A stretch of 7,351 bases of DNA from Solirubrobacteraceae bacterium (GTDB taxonomy: Bacteria; Actinomycetota; Thermoleophilia; Solirubrobacterales; Solirubrobacteraceae): positions 1 to 7,351 of the forward strand of contig JAEMSV010000152.1 of assembly GCA_016462625.1 (NCBI GenBank), written 5' to 3'. Both the position numbers and the translations under genes were made by a program. Position 1 is the first letter of the stretch, and each line of letters opens with the position of its first letter. The notes below the pieces were generated by a model, which saw nothing but the letters and a program-made list of their open reading frames with translations, had not been told where the DNA came from and made no database searches. Positions 1 to 4,794 of this stretch are shown here, piece after piece.

Positions 1-1
1 C

Positions 2-178
2 TCCGCGGAAGCGCGCGGCGAGGCCCGGACCGGTGCCCGGCAGGACGGCACCGACGGTGGCAACGGATCGCGCCGCAACGGCAAGGACGCCCCCATCTCT
101 GACCACGACGACCCCGAACTCGCCACGGCGACGACCCGGACCCTGAACCCGGGTGCCCTCGTCGACGTGCGCGCGTAA
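2..178 (+). CDS. fliK: C-terminal tail of an upstream flagellar gene, probably FliK hook-length control protein (5' end outside window)
   Basis: An open frame enters the window (first whole codon at base 2) and ends at TAA 176-178, giving 58 residues. They are rich in Gly, Arg, Asp and Thr, look disordered, and end in LNPGALVDVRA. FliK controls hook length during export and switches the export gate to late substrates; its globular export-switch domain is followed by a short flexible tail that often ends in a hydrophobic/Arg pattern like this one. The identification rests mostly on position: fliK directly precedes flgD in many flagellar operons, and flgD starts 18 bases after this stop. No FliK domain can be seen because it would lie upstream, so another flagellar protein with a disordered tail is possible. 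Confidence 0.55.
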   Translation, partial: SAEARGEARTGARQDGTDGGNGSRRNGKDAPISDHDDPELATATTRTLNPGALVDVRA

Positions 179-180
179 AG

Positions 181-191
181 GGAGGAGGAGG
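181..191 (+). promoter_or_regulatory. Extended ribosome binding site of flgD
   Basis: GGAGGAGGAGG is an unusually long purine-rich Shine-Dalgarno made of overlapping AGGAGG cores. The last core ends 5 bases before ATG 197. It fixes the flgD start and suggests efficient initiation, as the strongest such site in the window. Confidence 0.85.
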
Positions 192-196
192 CACGG

Positions 197-613
197 ATGT
201 CCTCAGTCTCTGCCGTGAATAACGCGGGACTCGACCTGAGCAAGAAGCAGACCAGCAACGTGGCGTCGGGGAGCGGCCTCGACAAGGACTCGTTCCTGAA
301 GCTGTTGACGGCCCAGATGAAGTACCAGGACCCGATGAACCCGACCGACCAGACGGGGCAGCTCGCACAGCTCGCTCAGTTCTCGTCGCTCGAGCAGATG
401 ACGAACCTGACCAAGCAGACCGAGGCGCTGGCGAAGGCCTCGCGCACGGACTGGGCGGTCTCGCTCGTCGGCAAGACGGTGACCTACAAGGACGGGGCCG
501 GCACGGATGTGACGGGCGTCGTCGAGAAGGTCAACTGGGTCGACGGTGAGCCCACGCTCACGGTCGGCGGCAAGGCCGAGGTTGATCCGGGCAAGGTCAC
601 GGAGCTGAAGTGA
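197..613 (+). CDS. flgD: Flagellar hook capping / assembly protein FlgD (short form)
   Basis: FlgD forms the cap at the tip of the growing hook outside the cell and lets FlgE subunits polymerise. The 138-residue product has the family core at about residues 29-80: DKDSFLKLLTAQMKYQDPMNP, then a Gln-rich segment (TGQLAQLAQFSSLEQM) and a helix. Residues 86-138 (AVSLVGKTVTYKDG, then GVVEKV) fit the small tudor-like beta domain. The Ig-like (FN3-like) domain of proteobacterial FlgD is absent; short forms of this size are known from Gram-positive bacteria such as Bacillus. The start has a strong GGAGG-type site 5 bases upstream. It lies between the fliK tail and the flgX-type gene, and its TGA stop overlaps the next GTG start (GTGA), implying translational coupling. 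Identification is secure from the N-terminal signature. Confidence 0.95.
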   Translation: MSSVSAVNNAGLDLSKKQTSNVASGSGLDKDSFLKLLTAQMKYQDPMNPTDQTGQLAQLAQFSSLEQMTNLTKQTEALAKASRTDWAVSLVGKTVTYKDGAGTDVTGVVEKVNWVDGEPTLTVGGKAEVDPGKVTELK

Positions 614-1005
614 GCACGCCGCAATTCAACCCCGCGCTGATGCCCCCGGGCGTCGGCGGACCTGCACCCGTCGCGGCTCCCACCGCGCCGGCGCGGCCGA
701 CTGCGGCGCCCAAGGGCCCCGCGTTCGGCGACGTGCTGGCAAAGGAGGCGTCGTCGCTGCAGTTCAGCGGCCATGCCATCCAGCGGCTGCAGAAGCGCGG
801 GATCGAACTGGATCAGCAGACGATCCAGCGGCTCGAAGGCGCCGTCGAGAAGGCCGCGCAGAAGGGCTCGCGGGACTCGGTCGTGTTCGTCGACTCCACG
901 GCATTCGTGGTGTCGGTCAAGAACAACACCGTGATCACCGCGATGGACAAATCAAATATGCGTGAACACGTGTTCACGAATATTGATTCCGCAGTAATCG
1001 CCTAG
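610..1005 (+). CDS. FlgX-type flagellar operon protein (TIGR02530 / putative flagellar family)
   Basis: The product is 131 residues from a GTG start, with GGAG (601-604) 5 bases upstream and a GTGA overlap with the flgD stop. Residues 1-42 are Pro/Ala-rich and probably disordered. From about residue 50 the sequence follows the 'flagellar operon protein' family found next to flgD and flgE in Gram-positive flagellar loci: LQFSGHAIQRLQKRGIEL (50-67), a helical segment to about 86, VVFVDSTAFVVSVKNNTVITAMD (91-113) and the C-terminal hallmark VFTNIDSAVIA (121-131). The exact molecular role of the family is poorly defined; its position suggests hook assembly or export, which is inference. The last 17 sense codons are unlike the rest of the gene: AAA, TCA, AAT, ATT, GCA and GTA appear, and a 30-base near-palindrome lies at 955-984. 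Family assignment is confident; biochemical function is not claimed. Confidence 0.88.
   Translation: MSTPQFNPALMPPGVGGPAPVAAPTAPARPTAAPKGPAFGDVLAKEASSLQFSGHAIQRLQKRGIELDQQTIQRLEGAVEKAAQKGSRDSVVFVDSTAFVVSVKNNTVITAMDKSNMREHVFTNIDSAVIA
955..984. repeat. 30-bp near-perfect palindrome within the AT-rich 3' end of the flgX-type gene
   Basis: The centre, CGTGAACACGTGTTCACG (961-978), is a perfect 18-bp palindrome. After one mismatched pair (960/979) it extends by five more pairs, AATAT (955-959) against ATATT (980-984), so 14 of 15 pairs match. It encodes residues 116-125 (NMREHVFTNI). The surrounding 949-999 has only 19 G/C in 51 bases in an otherwise GC-rich window. It could be a dimeric-regulator operator or an RNA hairpin; the inner GAAC-N4-GTTC matches the core of Gram-positive LexA boxes. 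No T-run follows, so it is not a standard terminator. The structure is directly seen; its function is unknown. Confidence 0.8.
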
Positions 1006-1035
1006 TTCAGGCAGGGAACGCAAACGTCAACAGAA

Positions 1036-1063
1036 CCCGGCTGGACCCTCGTGGGAGGCCGGG
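1036..1063 (+). other. Possible stem-loop in the flgX-flgE gap (flgE leader)
   Basis: CCCGGC (1036-1041) pairs with GCCGGG (1058-1063), with a T-G pair inside it. A second short stem CCC (1046-1048)/GGG (1053-1055) closes a TCGT loop, separated by a small internal loop. It ends 6 bases before GGAAGGG, the likely flgE ribosome binding site. It may be a leader or mRNA-stability element. GC-rich DNA forms such short stems by chance, so support is modest. The rest of this 82-base gap shows no convincing promoter. Confidence 0.35.
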
Positions 1064-1087
1064 ACCACGGAAGGGATTGATGCGCAG

Positions 1088-1996
1088 ATGATGCGTGGAA
1101 TGTATTCGGCGATCAGCGGACTGAAGACCCATCAGATCATGCTGGACGTCACCGCGAACGACCTCGCCAACGTCAATACGGTCGGCTTCAAGGCCAGCCG
1201 TGCGACGTTCCGCGACGCACTCGCCCAGACGCAGCGGGCCGGCGCGGCCGCGAACACCGGGTCCGGCGGCTACAACGCGGCCCAGGTCGGCCTCGGTGTG
1301 ACGCTCGGCTCGATCGACAACCTCATGAACTCGGGCGCGTTCCAGTCGACCGGTTCGGCGCTCGACGTGGCCCTCCAGGGCGACGGCTGGTTCCGCGTCG
1401 GCACCGGGGTCCCCACCGCGGGCGCGCCGGACACCGGCGTCCCCGCGGTCAACGATCTGAACTACACGCGTGCGGGCAACTTCACGCGCAACGACCAGGG
1501 CTACATGATCACCCAGGACGGCTACTACGTCATGGGCAAGGTCGGGCCGGACAGCGATGGCGACACGGCGACCACGGTCGCCGACTGCTTCATCGCGATT
1601 CCCCCGGGCGCCACCGATGTGGCGATCGGCGCCGACGGCGCGGTGAGCTTCGTGCCGCCGGCCGGCTTCACGCAGCCCGCGGTCCTGCCGCCCATCGGCG
1701 CCGACGGGCGCGCGGTCGCCGGCTACCTCTCGGTTGCGAAGTTCGGCAACGAGGCCGGTCTGCAGCGCGTGACGTCCAACCGCTGGACCAGCACCCCGCA
1801 GGCCGGCGGCGAGGTCGCGGGCACCCCCGGCAACGCCTACGGTCAGTCCATCGGCGGCGTGCTCGAGATGTCGAACGTCGACATGGCCAGCGAGTTCACC
1901 AACATGATCACCGCGCAGCGCGGCTTCCAGGCCAACTCGCGTGTCATCAGCACCTCCGACGAGATGCTCCAGGATCTCGTCAACCTGAAGCGGTAG
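1088..1996 (+). CDS. flgE: Flagellar hook protein FlgE (short form)
   Basis: FlgE polymerises outside the cell into the hook, the universal joint between rod and filament. The 302-residue product shows the axial-protein signature at both ends: MYSAISGLKTHQIMLDVTANDLANVNTVGFKASR at residues 5-38, and MSNVDMASEFTNMITAQRGFQANSR (261-285) with TSDEMLQDLVNLKR at the end, which form the coiled D0 core. YTRAGNF (126-132) and IPPGATDVAIGADGAVSF (171-188) are shared with FlgG. AAQVGLGV (64-71) after a Gly-rich stretch is FlgE-like, as is its place between flgD/flgX and flbD. At 302 residues it is closer to FlgG (about 260) than to classic FlgE (about 400), implying a reduced outer domain, so FlgG-type rod protein is the alternative. 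Two in-frame ATGs (1088, 1091) are possible; GGAAGGG (1069-1075) lies 12 bases before the first. Confidence 0.85.
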   Translation: MMRGMYSAISGLKTHQIMLDVTANDLANVNTVGFKASRATFRDALAQTQRAGAAANTGSGGYNAAQVGLGVTLGSIDNLMNSGAFQSTGSALDVALQGDGWFRVGTGVPTAGAPDTGVPAVNDLNYTRAGNFTRNDQGYMITQDGYYVMGKVGPDSDGDTATTVADCFIAIPPGATDVAIGADGAVSFVPPAGFTQPAVLPPIGADGRAVAGYLSVAKFGNEAGLQRVTSNRWTSTPQAGGEVAGTPGNAYGQSIGGVLEMSNVDMASEFTNMITAQRGFQANSRVISTSDEMLQDLVNLKR

Positions 1997-2007
1997 TCGA
2001 CACCGAA

Positions 2008-2030
2008 GCGGCGGGCCGACGGCCCGCCGC
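2008..2030 (+). terminator. Strong hairpin directly after flgE
   Basis: GCGGCGGGCC (2008-2017) and GGCCCGCCGC (2021-2030) form a perfect 10-bp GC-rich stem with a 3-base loop (GAC), 11 bases after the flgE stop. No T-run follows (GTGCGACAAT). It may be a terminator of the U-less kind proposed in actinobacteria, or a 3'-end stabiliser that raises the level of hook-protein mRNA. The structure is certain; its role as a terminator is inferred. Confidence 0.5.
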
Positions 2031-2044
2031 GTGCGACAATCCGT

Positions 2045-2072
2045 CCGTCCCCGGCGACAACGTCGGGGACGG
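2045..2072 (+). other. Second hairpin in the flgE-flbD gap
   Basis: CCGTCCCCG (2045-2053) pairs perfectly with CGGGGACGG (2064-2072). Continuing inward, G-T, C-G and G-C pairs give a 12-pair stem closing an ACAA tetraloop (2057-2060). It lies 14 bases after the first hairpin and 14 bases before the first possible flbD start. Its 3' arm holds the only purine-rich stretch upstream of flbD (GGGGACGG), so folding could hide that stretch from ribosomes. It could equally be the second half of a tandem terminator. Confidence 0.5.
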
Positions 2073-2082
2073 TCGGCATTAT
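2054..2082 (+). promoter_or_regulatory. Weak candidate housekeeping-sigma promoter for flbD
   Basis: GCGACA (2054-2059, 4 of 6 matches to TTGACA) is separated by 17 bases from CATTAT (2077-2082, 4 of 6 to TATAAT). Transcription would begin near 2088-2090, leaving a leader of only a few bases before ATG 2096. This would explain the missing ribosome binding site. The match is weak and overlaps the hairpin at 2045-2072, so it is only a candidate. Confidence 0.22.
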
Positions 2083-2086
2083 CTGC

Positions 2087-2353
2087 ATGGTTCCCATGAT
2101 CGAACTCCACCGCATCGGACACACGCACGAGCCGTTCTCGCTGAACCCGAGCCTCGTGGTGTCGATCGAGGCGCATCCGGACACCACGCTCCTCCTGGCC
2201 ACAGGCACCCACCTGGTCGTCGCCGAGGACCCAGAACGCGTCGTCGAGCTGATCAACGGCTGGCACGCGACCGTCGCTGCGGCGGCCATGAAGGCGCACG
2301 TCGCCGCCACACGGGAGCCCCCCGAGGGCCCCACCCCCCTCCGTTCTCGGTAG
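2087..2353 (+). CDS. flbD: FlbD family flagellar protein
   Basis: This small protein matches the Gram-positive FlbD family (the B. subtilis relative is YlzI/SwrD, linked to flagellar power and swarming), not the Caulobacter NtrC-type regulator of the same name. The family core is MIELHRI at residues 4-10, EPFSLNPSLVVSIEAHPDTTLLLATGTHLVVAEDPERVVELI at 15-56; usual members are about 60-75 residues. The product is 88 residues from ATG 2087 or 85 from ATG 2096; the second start gives the usual family beginning MIEL and is preferred. A variable tail (about 57-88) has an Ala-rich helix and a Pro/Arg end. No clear ribosome binding site lies between the upstream hairpin (ends 2072) and either start. 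In many genomes motAB follows flbD; here cheW does. Confidence 0.87.
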   Translation: MVPMIELHRIGHTHEPFSLNPSLVVSIEAHPDTTLLLATGTHLVVAEDPERVVELINGWHATVAAAAMKAHVAATREPPEGPTPLRSR

Positions 2354-2365
2354 GACGTCCGAGGG

Positions 2366-2383
2366 CCGGGTGTCCGGACCCGG
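2366..2383 (+). other. Small stem-loop after flbD
   Basis: CCGGGT (2366-2371) pairs with ACCCGG (2378-2383) around a 6-base loop, starting 13 bases after the flbD stop and ending 9 bases before the predicted cheW promoter. No T-run follows. It could be a weak transcript end separating flbD from the chemotaxis unit, but a 6-bp GC stem is common by chance here. Confidence 0.28.
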
Positions 2384-2392
2384 GCGAACGGC

Positions 2393-2419
2393 TCAACCTT
2401 TGGCCCAGGAGTCCGATCA
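2393..2419 (+). promoter_or_regulatory. Predicted sigma-28 (FliA/WhiG-type) promoter for the cheWBRAC unit
   Basis: TCAA (2393-2396), a spacer of exactly 15 bases (2397-2411), then TCCGATCA (2412-2419). The consensus is TAAA-N15-GCCGATAA, so 3 of 4 and 6 of 8 positions match, including the CCGAT core. Against the longer E. coli form (TAAAGTTT-N11-GCCGATAA) 11 of 16 match. Transcription would start near 2426, about 30 bases before the cheW ATG, with TAGGAGG between. The element lies in the largest intergenic gap of the window, at the change from flagellar to chemotaxis genes. Sequence match and placement are seen; sigma-factor use is inferred. Confidence 0.65.
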
Positions 2420-2443
2420 GGGGGAGAGTTACCCCGTCCGGTC

Positions 2444-2450
2444 TAGGAGG
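2444..2450 (+). promoter_or_regulatory. Ribosome binding site of cheW
   Basis: TAGGAGG is close to the full anti-Shine-Dalgarno complement. It lies 4 bases before ATG 2455, slightly closer than usual, and supports that start for the first gene of the chemotaxis unit. Confidence 0.8.
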
Positions 2451-2454
2451 CCGA

Positions 2455-2907
2455 ATGTCCGACTCCGAATCCCGGCAGCTGGTTGTCTTTGCCCTAGGCC
2501 GCGAAGAGTACGCCCTGCCGATCAGTCACGTCCACGAGATCATCCGCTACACCGAGCCACGCTTTGTGGCCTCGCGTGAAGAGTGGACTCGTGGAGTCAT
2601 CAGCCTGCGCGGCAAGATCATCCCGGTCCATGACCTGGCGGTCCGCCTCGGCCTGGCAGTCCAGGAGCGTGAAGAGGGTGCCGGCAAGATCGTCATCGTC
2701 GAGAGCGGCTCCGAGATGGTCGGCGTCATCGTCGACGAGGTCGAAGAGGTCGTCGTGCTCGAGAACGAGCAGATCGAGCCCGCGCCCGGCAGCAACGACG
2801 GCGCCGTCATGGGTGTCGGCAAGCTCGACGATCGCCTGATCGTCCTGCTCGAGCCGGCGGGCCTCTTCGGCTCCGAGTCAGCCGTCGAGCTGACCGAGGC
2901 CGCCTAG
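2455..2907 (+). CDS. cheW: Chemotaxis coupling protein CheW
   Basis: CheW is the cytoplasmic adaptor that joins methyl-accepting receptors to the CheA P5 domain in signalling arrays. The 150-residue product is a single CheW domain: first strand LVVFALGREEYALPISHVHEII (9-30), the diagnostic WTRGVISLRGKIIPVHDLAVRLG (44-66), a second beta subdomain IVIVESGSEMVGVIVDEVEEVV (79-100), and KLDDRLIVLLEPAGLF (123-138) at the end. The length is normal for a stand-alone CheW, and no receiver domain (as in CheV) is attached. It is the first gene after the predicted sigma-28 promoter, has a strong TAGGAGG site, and is followed after 2 bases by cheB. No unusual residues were noticed. Confidence 0.95.
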   Translation: MSDSESRQLVVFALGREEYALPISHVHEIIRYTEPRFVASREEWTRGVISLRGKIIPVHDLAVRLGLAVQEREEGAGKIVIVESGSEMVGVIVDEVEEVVVLENEQIEPAPGSNDGAVMGVGKLDDRLIVLLEPAGLFGSESAVELTEAA

Positions 2908-2909
2908 TC

Positions 2910-3986
2910 ATGTCGGCGACCACCACCAGGGGCACCGTTGTGGTCGCCGACGATTCCCGTCTGATGCGGCGCGTGCTGTCCCAGACCCTCCGCGACTCCG
3001 GCTACGACGTCGTCGGAGAGGCGGAGGACGGGGACGCCGCGCTGCAGCTCTGCCGTTCGGTCAAGCCGGACGTCATGACGCTCGACCTGGCGATGCCGGG
3101 CCTCGACGGGATGGGTGTGCTTCGCACGCTCAGGCGCGACGGCCTGGAGATCCCGGTCGTCGTCGTCAGCGCCTTCAGCCCCGCGCACGGTGCTCGCGCC
3201 GTCGACGCGCTGGCCGAGGGCGCGTTCGATCTCATCGAGAAGCCCAAGGTCGGCGAGACGCTCTCCGACTTCGGCAAGCAGCTCGACGAGAAGGTCTTCG
3301 CGGCCGCCGGTCGCTCGGCGCGCAAGCGGAGCCAGGTGAACGGCAACGGGCATGTCGCCCGCGTCCGCGTCCCGGTCCCCGTCGCGCCGCCGCGCCGCAT
3401 CTCGCATCCGCGTCGCTCCACTTCGCGCCCGCCTGTCGTCGTCATCGCGACGTCGACCGGCGGCCCCCGCGCACTCGCGCAGCTGATGCCTCAGCTCCCG
3501 TCGCCGCTCGGCGCCGGCGTGCTCATCGTGCAGCACATGCCCCCGGGCTTCACGAACTCGCTCGCGCAGCGGCTCGACAACGACAGTCCGCTGAACGTCG
3601 TCGAGGCGCAGGGCGGCGAGCGCATCGAGCCCGGCCGCGCGCTCCTCGCCCCCGGCGGCTCCCATCTGCATCTGGCCGACGCGAAGTCGGTACGGCTCGG
3701 AAACGGCGATCCCGTCGGCGGCCTGCGCCCCCGCGCGGACCTCACCATCGAAGACGTGGTGGACCGCCACGGCGCGAACGTCCTGCTCGTCGTCCTCACC
3801 GGGATGGGCAACGACGGTCTCGCCGGCGCCCGCGCCGTCAAGGCGGCCGGCGGCCGGATCCTCGTCGAGGCCGAAGACACCTGCGCCGTGTACGGCATGC
3901 CGCGCGCGATCGCCGAGGCCGGCCTGGCCGACGTGATCGCACCGTTGCACGACATGCCCGCCGCGATCGCCGAGGAGCTCTCATGA
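2910..3986 (+). CDS. cheB: Chemotaxis response regulator / protein-glutamate methylesterase CheB
   Basis: CheB removes methyl groups from receptor glutamates (and deamidates glutamines) in the cytoplasm, giving adaptation when phosphorylated by CheA. The 358-residue protein has a receiver domain at about 8-128: acidic pair D14 D15 (VADDSRLMR), phospho-acceptor D59 in DVMTLDLAMPGLDG, S87 in VVSAFS and K111 in IEKP. A basic, Pro/Arg-rich linker covers about 132-173. The methylesterase domain covers about 174-356 and keeps the full triad: S182 (ATSTGGP), H209 (VQHMPPGF) and D302 (TGMGNDG). The C-terminal GMPRAIAEAG motif is also typical. Length matches the family. The ribosome binding site is weak (GAGG 2896-2899), consistent with coupling to cheW, 2 bases upstream. 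Its stop overlaps the cheR start (ATGA). Confidence 0.96.
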   Translation: MSATTTRGTVVVADDSRLMRRVLSQTLRDSGYDVVGEAEDGDAALQLCRSVKPDVMTLDLAMPGLDGMGVLRTLRRDGLEIPVVVVSAFSPAHGARAVDALAEGAFDLIEKPKVGETLSDFGKQLDEKVFAAAGRSARKRSQVNGNGHVARVRVPVPVAPPRRISHPRRSTSRPPVVVIATSTGGPRALAQLMPQLPSPLGAGVLIVQHMPPGFTNSLAQRLDNDSPLNVVEAQGGERIEPGRALLAPGGSHLHLADAKSVRLGNGDPVGGLRPRADLTIEDVVDRHGANVLLVVLTGMGNDGLAGARAVKAAGGRILVEAEDTCAVYGMPRAIAEAGLADVIAPLHDMPAAIAEELS

Positions 3987-4792
3987 CGAACACATCTGCG
4001 GCGCGGCCGATCGCGCGGGACGACGACGACTACCTCGTCTTCATCACCGGCCTGCGCGCGCTGTGGCCCGTCGACCTGACCCAGTACCGCCGGGGCCAGA
4101 TGGAGCGCCGCATCCGCTCGTTCGCGGGCCGTCGCAACATCACGCACCTGCCGGACTACCTGCCGATGCTGAAGGCCGACAAGGACGAGCTCTACCGCTT
4201 CCTCGACCACGTGACGATCAACGTCTCGCAGCTGTGGCGCCACCCCGAGCAGTGGGAGGTCCTCCGCAAGGAGCTCATCCCCGAGCTCGCGCAGGAGGAC
4301 CGCATCCGCGCCTGGTCGGCCGGCTGCTCGTACGGCGCCGAGGCGTACACGCTGTCCGCCGTCATCCGCGACACCGCTCCGAAGGCGCGCGTGAGCATCA
4401 CGGGCACCGACGTCGACCGCCGCATCATCGAGCGCGCCCAGCACGGCCGCTTCAGCGACGCGGACGCCCGGGAGGCACCGCAGGACGAGATGCGGAAGTG
4501 GTTCGTCCAGGACGGCGACATGTGGAGCGCCAAACCCGAGCTGCGCTTCGGCATGAAGTTCGAGGAGGGCGACCTGTTGCACACCTCCGTGCCGGTCGCG
4601 TCCTACGACCTGATCATGTGCCGCAACGTCGTCATCTACTTCAACGAGGACGTCCGGGATTCGCTCCACGGGCGTCTGGCCGCCGCACTGCGTCCGGGCG
4701 GCTACCTCGTGATCGGCGCCACCGAGCGTGTCGCATCCCCTGGCCCGATCGGGCTGACCCCCACCCATCCCTTCATCTACCGCAAGGCGTAA
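3983..4792 (+). CDS. cheR: Chemotaxis protein methyltransferase CheR
   Basis: CheR transfers methyl groups from S-adenosylmethionine to receptor glutamates, opposing CheB. The product has 269 residues, normal for the family. The N-terminal helical domain covers about 10-75 (LTQYRRGQMERRIRSF at 32-47). The link to the SAM domain is HVTINVSQLWRHPEQW (76-91). SAM-binding parts are SAGCSYGAEAYTL (112-124), ITGTDVD (139-145), DLIMCRNVVIYF (209-220) and the PGGYLVIGATER segment (238-249). The usual GEE of the glycine-rich loop reads GAE here (A119, E120). No TPR or C-terminal pentapeptide-binding extension is present. GAGGAG (3972-3977) lies 5 bases before ATG 3983, inside the cheB end. The neighbours are its functional partners cheB and cheA, whose GTG start lies 2 bases after this stop. 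Confidence 0.95.
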   Translation: MTNTSAARPIARDDDDYLVFITGLRALWPVDLTQYRRGQMERRIRSFAGRRNITHLPDYLPMLKADKDELYRFLDHVTINVSQLWRHPEQWEVLRKELIPELAQEDRIRAWSAGCSYGAEAYTLSAVIRDTAPKARVSITGTDVDRRIIERAQHGRFSDADAREAPQDEMRKWFVQDGDMWSAKPELRFGMKFEEGDLLHTSVPVASYDLIMCRNVVIYFNEDVRDSLHGRLAAALRPGGYLVIGATERVASPGPIGLTPTHPFIYRKA

Positions 4793-4794
4793 CC

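Noticed and set aside
973..1000. TTCACG-N16-TAATCG as a housekeeping promoter for flgE in the AT-rich patch
   Set aside because: The -35 matches 4 of 6, but the -10 matches only 2 of 6; too weak to annotate, although the AT-rich patch remains unexplained.
1027..1053. A second sigma-28-like site before flgE, beginning TCAA (1027-1030)
   Set aside because: Fifteen bases further on the sequence is CCCTCGTG, which lacks the CCGAT core needed for this promoter class.
1586..1588. Single cysteine C167 of FlgE as a lysinoalanine crosslink site, as known in spirochete hooks
   Set aside because: The spirochete crosslink depends on a defined Cys/Lys pair; no matching context can be shown here from the sequence alone.
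1007..2299. 430-residue open frame on the minus strand over flgE and flbD
   Set aside because: It is antisense to clear genes, Arg/Gly/Asp-rich with no recognisable motif, as expected of stop-poor antisense frames in high-GC DNA.
2420..2435. GGGG/CCCC mini-hairpin in the cheW leader as a riboswitch or regulatory RNA
   Set aside because: Only 4 pairs with a 7-base loop, in a leader of about 30 bases; too small for any known riboswitch and common by chance.
3491..4768. 425-residue open frame on the minus strand over cheB and cheR (and similar frames at 2904-3950 and 4813-5985)
   Set aside because: The composition mirrors the GC-rich codons of cheB, cheR and cheA; no domain, ribosome site or coherent start supports them.
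4063..4794. Upstream extension of the cheA frame, giving a 932-residue open frame
   Set aside because: It runs over cheR in another frame and encodes Arg/Pro/His-rich low-complexity sequence without a domain. CheA begins naturally with its P1 domain at GTG 4795.
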